A stretch of 20,192 bases of DNA from Arcicella sp043769985 (GTDB lineage Bacteria > Bacteroidota > Bacteroidia > Cytophagales > Spirosomataceae), in the NCBI GenBank assembly GCA_043769985.1, contig JAYVIV010000196.1, forward strand, positions 1 to 20,192, read 5' to 3'. A model generated the notes under the pieces. That model saw only the letters and a list, made by a program, of their open reading frames with translations. It searched no databases and was not told where the DNA came from. This document shows, piece after piece, positions 16,114-20,192 of the stretch (positions are counted from its first letter, which is position 1; each line of letters begins with the position of its first letter). Position numbers and translations under genes: made by a program.

Positions 16114-16489
16114 GGATATTAAAAATGCCGTTGCTCTCGCAGAAAGCACGTTAGATGATGCAGTTTTCAATGCAAAAGACAACAGAAATCGTGTAGCCAT
16201 GAACCGTTGCTATTATGCTTATTTCTATCTAATAAGAAGTTTACTTCTCGAAAAAAATATTCACTCAAAAACTCATTCTGGCTTAATTGGTGAGTTTGGA
16301 AGAATATTCATAAAGACAGGTATCATCCCCAGAGAATTTAGCAATAATTTAGCTTTTTTATTTGACCAAAGGCAAACCGCAGATTACGATTTGGATGAAG
16401 AAATAGGTAAAGAAGAAGTTGATAAAGCCATCCAAATGGTGGAAGAATTTATCAATTTTGTAAAAGAAAAATATCAAATAAAAGAATAA
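16106..16489 (+). CDS. HEPN domain protein (PF05168-like), partner of the MNT protein
   Basis: A 127-residue all-helical HEPN protein. The first half has NRCYYAYFYLIRSLLLEK (residues 33-50), then H57 in KTHSGLIGEFGRIF (55-68), and the C-terminal helix starts LFDQRQTADYDLDEEI (85-100). This matches the HEPN branch with an RxxxDY-type motif (R89, D93, Y94). The canonical RNase motif Rx4-6H of HepT-type toxins is not evident: no His follows R89. It overlaps the upstream MNT gene by 8 nt and is probably translated with it. Toxin activity is therefore uncertain; Y94 sits close to where HepT's modified tyrosine lies. Confidence 0.85.
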   Translation: MNEDIKNAVALAESTLDDAVFNAKDNRNRVAMNRCYYAYFYLIRSLLLEKNIHSKTHSGLIGEFGRIFIKTGIIPREFSNNLAFLFDQRQTADYDLDEEIGKEEVDKAIQMVEEFINFVKEKYQIKE

Positions 16490-16492
16490 GTA

Positions 16493-16523
16493 AATTGTTG
16501 ATAATCAAACTATTACAACAATT
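16493..16523. terminator. weak A/T-rich hairpin after the HEPN gene
   Basis: AATTGTTG at 16493-16500, followed by one bulged base and TAAT, pairs with ATTACAACAATT at 16512-16523 around a 6-nt loop. It lies right after the HEPN stop codon and 24 nt before cysS. The stem is A/T-rich and there is no long T-run, so it is at best a weak terminator. Confidence 0.35.
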
Positions 16524-16547
16524 CAAACCTCAATAATTTCCTTTTAG

Positions 16548-18038
16548 ATGCAACAATTAAAAATATACAATACCCTCAGCCGGGAAAAAGAATTGTTTAC
16601 CCCTCTGAACGCCCCACACGTGGGAATGTACGTTTGTGGACCTACGGTCTATAACTACGTACATTTAGGTAACGTCCGCACATTTATGACTTTCGATGTA
16701 CTCAATCGCTATTTGACACATTTAGGGTATAAAGTTCGTTATGTCCGCAACATCACGGACGTGGGGCATTTGGTGGGCGATGGTGATGAAGGGGAAGATA
16801 AAATCGGGAAAATGGCGAAGTTAGAGCAACTCGAACCGATGGAAATTGTACAACGTTATACCAACGATTTTCACAAAGTTCTTGATCAATTCAACTTCAT
16901 TCCTCCGAGCATTGAACCATCCGCAACGGGACATCTGGTGGAACAAATCGAAACCACTACTACGCTGATTAACAAAGGTTTAGCATACGAATCTAATGGT
17001 TCGGTTTATTTTGACATTGCCGAATACAACAAACAAGGCGGAGATTATGGTAAACTTTCAGGACGTATTTTGGAAGATTTATTGAATGAAACTCGTGATT
17101 TGGATGGTGTTGGCGAAAAACGTAGTCCACTTGATTTTGCTTTGTGGAAAAAAGCCGCTCCCGAACATCTCATGCGGTGGAATTCACCTTGGAGTCCAGG
17201 TTTTCCAGGTTGGCATTTGGAATGTACTTGCATGAGTACCAAATACTTAGGCGATAGTTTTGATATTCACGGAGGTGGAATGGACTTAAAATTCCCGCAC
17301 CACGAATGTGAAATTGCTCAGGCAAAAGGAGCAAATGGTCGTGAACCCGTTCGCTATTGGATGCACTCAAATATGTTGACGGTGAACGGACAAAAAATGT
17401 CTAAATCGCTCGGAAATTCTTTTCTTCCTGCCGAACTTTTTGCGGGTTCACATCCGTTGTTAGAACAGGCGTACAGTCCCATGACGGTGCGTTTTTTCAT
17501 GTTGCAATCTCAATACAGAAGCACGCTTGATTTTTCTAATGATGCCCTTAAATCCTCTCAAAAAGGCTATAAACGCCTCATTAACGGATTAAGAATCATC
17601 AAAAATATGGAATACATTGCCGATGATTCCGTTGAAATTGACGAAAAACAAATTGCCGAAATTGAGAAAGGAATTCAGGGATGTTATGATGGGTTGAATG
17701 ATGATTTAAACACTGCCGTAACGATTGCAGGTTTATTCAATCTCTTGAAAAAAATCAATCAATTATACATGGGGCAAATCCAAACTGCTCAAATTGGGGA
17801 GACATCTTTCAATAATTTAAAAGAGAAATTTACCTTAATTATTGAGGATATTTTGGGAATTTTAGAAGAAAAAAACAACTCAATCGAATCGCTTGCTCAT
17901 GGAATGTTATCACTTTACAAAGAATACAAAGAAGCCAAACAATACGATAAAATCGACGAAATTAGAACCTATTTCAAAGCTAATGGCTTAGTAATCAAGG
18001 ATATGAAAACTCGTATTGATTGGGCGTATGAAGAATAG
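16548..18038 (+). CDS. cysS: cysteinyl-tRNA synthetase
   Basis: A 496-residue class I aminoacyl-tRNA synthetase that charges tRNA-Cys in the cytoplasm. YVCGPTVYNYVHLGN contains the HIGH-like motif HLGN (residues 39-42); VNGQKMSKSLGN contains KMSKS (283-287). Zinc ligands correspond to C30, C226 (WHLECTCMS), H251 and E255 (FPHHECEIAQ), by comparison with the E. coli enzyme. The C-terminal helical anticodon-binding part (about 330-496) is complete. The length fits the family. It is an essential housekeeping gene that bounds the defence-like cluster on its left. Its stop codon is followed at once by the inverted heptad arrays at 18039-18114, which could also help terminate its transcript. Confidence 0.97.
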   Translation: MQQLKIYNTLSREKELFTPLNAPHVGMYVCGPTVYNYVHLGNVRTFMTFDVLNRYLTHLGYKVRYVRNITDVGHLVGDGDEGEDKIGKMAKLEQLEPMEIVQRYTNDFHKVLDQFNFIPPSIEPSATGHLVEQIETTTTLINKGLAYESNGSVYFDIAEYNKQGGDYGKLSGRILEDLLNETRDLDGVGEKRSPLDFALWKKAAPEHLMRWNSPWSPGFPGWHLECTCMSTKYLGDSFDIHGGGMDLKFPHHECEIAQAKGANGREPVRYWMHSNMLTVNGQKMSKSLGNSFLPAELFAGSHPLLEQAYSPMTVRFFMLQSQYRSTLDFSNDALKSSQKGYKRLINGLRIIKNMEYIADDSVEIDEKQIAEIEKGIQGCYDGLNDDLNTAVTIAGLFNLLKKINQLYMGQIQTAQIGETSFNNLKEKFTLIIEDILGILEEKNNSIESLAHGMLSLYKEYKEAKQYDKIDEIRTYFKANGLVIKDMKTRIDWAYEE

Positions 18039-18114
18039 TTGTGATTTAGTGATTGGTGAGTTGTGATTTATCATCGGACTCCAAAATCACAACTCACCAA
18101 CTCACAACTCACAA
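18039..18114. repeat. facing heptad repeat arrays between cysS and the first rhomboid gene
   Basis: Arm 18039-18069 has four GTGA words spaced 8, 7 and 7 nt. Arm 18084-18114 has four TCAC words spaced 7, 8 and 7 nt. The innermost 17 bp of the stem (18053-18069 with 18084-18100) pair perfectly around a 14-nt loop; the outer parts pair imperfectly. It begins at the base after the cysS stop and ends 10 nt before the rhomboid start. Confidence 0.75.
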
Positions 18115-18124
18115 ATAATTACAA

Positions 18125-18916
18125 ATGAGAACACCCAGTTTAACGCCTATCATAAAGGCAATTATTATAATTAACATAATCGTTTTTGCGGTTCAGTCAA
18201 TCAATCCTCAGTACGATAGAATGATTGTTTCATTGTTAGGTTTGCATTATTTTTCTTCCGAACAATTTTTCCCGACTCAATTAGTAACTTATATGTTCGT
18301 GCATTCAAACATCGGGCATATTTTTAGCAATATGTTAGGTCTGTTTTTTTTGGGTCCAATCTTAGAAATGTTTTGGGGAGAAAAACGCTTCCTGATCTTC
18401 TATTTAGTTACAGGAATCGGAGCGGGAGTTCTTTACATGGGATTAAAATATTATGACTTCTCAACGCTTGAAGCAATAACAGAGGCATATATTCTGAACC
18501 CCGATTTGACGCAATTTCAAGGTTTACTTTCAAAATTCTATTCAGAAGGGATTCCATCAAGCGTTTATGGAATGTTGGAAGACACAAGCAACGTTACGCT
18601 CAAAGAATCCGTCTTTATAGCGGAGGAAAGTTTGAAGGCAGTTTTAAATACGCCAATGATTGGAGCTTCTGGGGCAGTTTTTGGTATTATGGCAGGTTTT
18701 GGGTTGCTCTTTCCAAATACGGAATTAATGCTTTTATTTTTCCCTTTTCCAATTAAAGCAAAATATTTTGTAACGTTTTATGCCCTATACGAAATTTATG
18801 CTGGACTCAACAAAATGCCTGGCGATAATGTTGCCCATTTTGCTCATATAGGAGGTATGGTTGTTGCTTTTGTCTTGATTAAAATTTGGGGAGCAAAGCG
18901 AGATAGTTTCTACTAA
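18125..18916 (+). CDS. rhomboid-family intramembrane serine protease with extended loop
   Basis: A 263-residue polytopic membrane protein. HSNIGHIFSNMLGLFFLG supplies the H65xxxN69 oxyanion-side motif, IGASGAVFGIMAG supplies the nucleophile S182 (GASG), and AHFAHIGGMVVAF supplies the catalytic H241, so the Ser-His dyad is intact. It cleaves membrane-embedded substrates within the inner membrane; natural substrates are unknown. About 70 mostly polar residues (roughly 107-177) lie between the third membrane segment and the GASG segment, much longer than in E. coli GlpG. Its start is 10 nt after a facing repeat array. A second, different rhomboid gene follows on the same strand. Confidence 0.92.
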   Translation: MRTPSLTPIIKAIIIINIIVFAVQSINPQYDRMIVSLLGLHYFSSEQFFPTQLVTYMFVHSNIGHIFSNMLGLFFLGPILEMFWGEKRFLIFYLVTGIGAGVLYMGLKYYDFSTLEAITEAYILNPDLTQFQGLLSKFYSEGIPSSVYGMLEDTSNVTLKESVFIAEESLKAVLNTPMIGASGAVFGIMAGFGLLFPNTELMLLFFPFPIKAKYFVTFYALYEIYAGLNKMPGDNVAHFAHIGGMVVAFVLIKIWGAKRDSFY

Positions 18917-19092
18917 AAATTTTGTACCTTTATTACGTAACTTTTTACGCTTCAAAACGTTGATAGTTTAAATTAATAGTGATTAGTTATTGGTAATTAG
19001 TTAATAGTAAACAGTGATTAGAAAATTAGTTTTTATATCATGGTTTGTTAGCCTCTAAACACCAATCACCAATCACAAATCACAAATATAAC
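18917..19092. other. intergenic region between the two rhomboid genes
   Basis: The first part has TACCTTTA (about 18924-18931), a near match to the -7 consensus, and a TTACGTAA palindrome just after it. The rest is taken up by facing heptad arrays (18979-19086). A reading frame that continues into the second rhomboid from 19045 runs through the repeats and is not regarded as coding. Confidence 0.5.
18979..19086. repeat. facing heptad repeat arrays upstream of the second rhomboid gene
   Basis: Positions 18979-19020 are six successive 7-mers with a GTDAWTR-like consensus (GTGATTA first and last). Positions 19059-19086 are four 7-mers in the opposite sense, the last two both TCACAAA. The period is 7 nt without interruption in both arrays. 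The arms are about 75-80 percent complementary over some 22 nt and are separated by 38 nt. The right array ends 6 nt before the start codon at 19093. Confidence 0.75.
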
Positions 19093-20004
19093 ATGAGTGG
19101 AATCCTGGATGACTTCAAAAACGCTTTCGCTAAGCGTAACAACGGTTTAATTCAACTAATTTGGTTGAATGTGGCGGTGTATGTCGTCATGTTGATATTT
19201 TTGATAACGGCAACCGTATTTTTCAAAAGACCTGATATTTTTGAAAATGTACTTTCCTATTTTAGCGTTACACCTGCCATGGGGACGTTCCTTTTTCGCC
19301 CATGGACAATCTTGACCTATTCTGTATTCCATGCCGTTAATCCTATTTCGCATCTGTTGCCAAATATGTTGATGTTGTATTGGTTTGGGGCAATCATTCA
19401 AGAATTTTTAGGAAGTCGTAGATTAATAAATTTATATATTCTTGGGGCAATTTTTGGGGGTGCATTAGCCTTGATAGCTTTCAATCTTCTTCCTTATTAT
19501 CAAGGAGCAATCAACACAACCATTATTGGAGCATCAGGAAGTGTGATGGCAATTATGTTTGCCGCTGCCACTTTAATGCCTGATTACACTTTCTTTCTGT
19601 TCTTAATTGGTCCTGTTAGAATTAAATATATTGCCTTTTTCTTCTTCTTGGTTTCTTTGGCAGGTGCAATTGGCACAAACGCTGGCGGAGGAATTGTTCA
19701 CATGGGAGGTGCATTGTTGGGGTATTTATACGTAAAACAATTGCAAGCGGGTAGAGATTGGGGAACGCCCATTGATGCCACCATTGAATTCTTCCAAAAT
19801 CTTTTCAAACGTACTGAAAAACCAACCATCAAAGTGGTTCACCGTCAAAAGGAATCTATGTATTCAAATACGCCAGCAAGCGTAGGTGGTGCCTATCCAG
19901 ACGATGAAGAAGTGGATGAAATCTTAGACAAAATTTCTCGTTCGGGCTATGAAAGTTTGACCAAGGAAGAGAAGCAAAAGTTGTTTAAGGCTTCTCAGAA
20001 GTAG
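19093..20004 (+). CDS. rhomboid-family intramembrane serine protease with DUF6576-like tail
   Basis: A 303-residue membrane protease. NPISHLLPNMLMLYWFG supplies H87xxxN91, IIGASGSVMAIMF supplies nucleophile S148, and GGIVHMGGALLGY supplies catalytic H203. After the last membrane segment there is a cytoplasmic or linker stretch (about 218-268) and then a conserved-looking acidic/basic C-terminal helix pair: DDEEVDEILDKISRSGYESL (270-289) followed by TKEEKQKLFKASQK. This matches the DUF6576 tail found on Bacteroidota rhomboids. The start MSGILDDFKNAF at 19093 is used; starting at 19045 would add 16 residues encoded by the heptad repeats. It differs from the first rhomboid in having no long loop before GASG, so the two are not recent duplicates. 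Confidence 0.92.
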   Translation: MSGILDDFKNAFAKRNNGLIQLIWLNVAVYVVMLIFLITATVFFKRPDIFENVLSYFSVTPAMGTFLFRPWTILTYSVFHAVNPISHLLPNMLMLYWFGAIIQEFLGSRRLINLYILGAIFGGALALIAFNLLPYYQGAINTTIIGASGSVMAIMFAAATLMPDYTFFLFLIGPVRIKYIAFFFFLVSLAGAIGTNAGGGIVHMGGALLGYLYVKQLQAGRDWGTPIDATIEFFQNLFKRTEKPTIKVVHRQKESMYSNTPASVGGAYPDDEEVDEILDKISRSGYESLTKEEKQKLFKASQK

Positions 20005-20192
20005 ATTTTAGGGAATGAGGATTTGTCAATTAGGGATTCGGGGGAAGCTGAAAGTAAGTTGTTTAGAATATAGAAATATGAAAATAACATTATTAAGTAA
20101 TCAATGTAATTTAAACGACGTTTTTATTTGGAGTAAATTCCTGATTATCAGTTAGTTATTTTCCGAATATCGAACCGAAGCGTCGGACGCAT
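20005..20192. other. non-coding window end
   Basis: No convincing gene. GCGTCGGACGC at 20180-20190 is a short palindrome with 5-bp arms at the very edge; it may be the start of a longer repeat that continues outside the window. Confidence 0.4.

Noticed and set aside
18039..19086. CRISPR array
   Set aside because: The units are 7 nt, degenerate and without unique spacers, and no cas gene is present.
19045..19092. Earlier start for the second rhomboid
   Set aside because: The added residues are encoded by the heptad repeats and look like translated repeat, not protein.

Overview
The window looks like a chromosomal segment of a low-GC member of the Bacteroidota, most likely Cytophagales. This is inferred from the ~800-residue duplicated FtsX/MacB-type permeases, a DUF4296 lipoprotein, a short-form IlvA, a rhomboid with a C-terminal DUF6576-like tail, several TAnnTTTG promoter elements, and interspersed C/G-rich repeats of a type common in that group. 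Species cannot be named. All coding capacity is ordinary and intact; no rRNA, tRNA, insertion sequence or CRISPR array was seen.

Layout. (1) 133-7708, minus strand: a MacAB/Lol-like ABC export system in the order adaptor (7708-6449), ATPase (6317-5640), permease (5097-2683), permease (2553-133). A plus-strand Uma2-family (PD-(D/E)XK-like) gene sits between the ATPase and the permeases. (2) 7709-8100: a divergent intergenic region with facing 7-nt repeat arrays, a possible promoter and a strong hairpin. (3) 8101-10537, plus: ilvA, closed by a perfect 25-bp hairpin, then a Gfo/Idh/MocA oxidoreductase, closed by another hairpin. (4) 13705-10629, minus: a YghO-like GNAT protein, a DUF4296 lipoprotein and a DUF58 membrane protein; the last two are coupled by a TAATG overlap. 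(5) 13758-16489: an OLD-like ATPase/TOPRIM protein (minus) divergent from a nucleotidyltransferase/HEPN pair (plus), a plausible small defence or toxin-antitoxin cluster between housekeeping genes. (6) 16548-20004, plus: cysS and two different rhomboid intramembrane proteases.

The least explained signals are non-coding. Four intergenic regions (2561-2680, 7720-7812, 18039-18114, 18979-19086) contain two facing arrays of degenerate units with a 7-nt period (occasionally 8). The unit differs between loci, but the period, the inverted arrangement and the position just 5' of a start codon recur. In addition, a perfect 29-bp inverted repeat surrounds the adaptor/ATPase junction: one arm contains the adaptor's stop codon and the other ends directly at the ATPase start codon. 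Both could form large mRNA hairpins in 5' leaders or between genes.

Functionally the genes form separate modules: envelope export, isoleucine biosynthesis, a membrane/lipoprotein pair, a defence-like cluster, cysteinyl-tRNA synthesis and membrane proteolysis. Nothing here links them into a single pathway.
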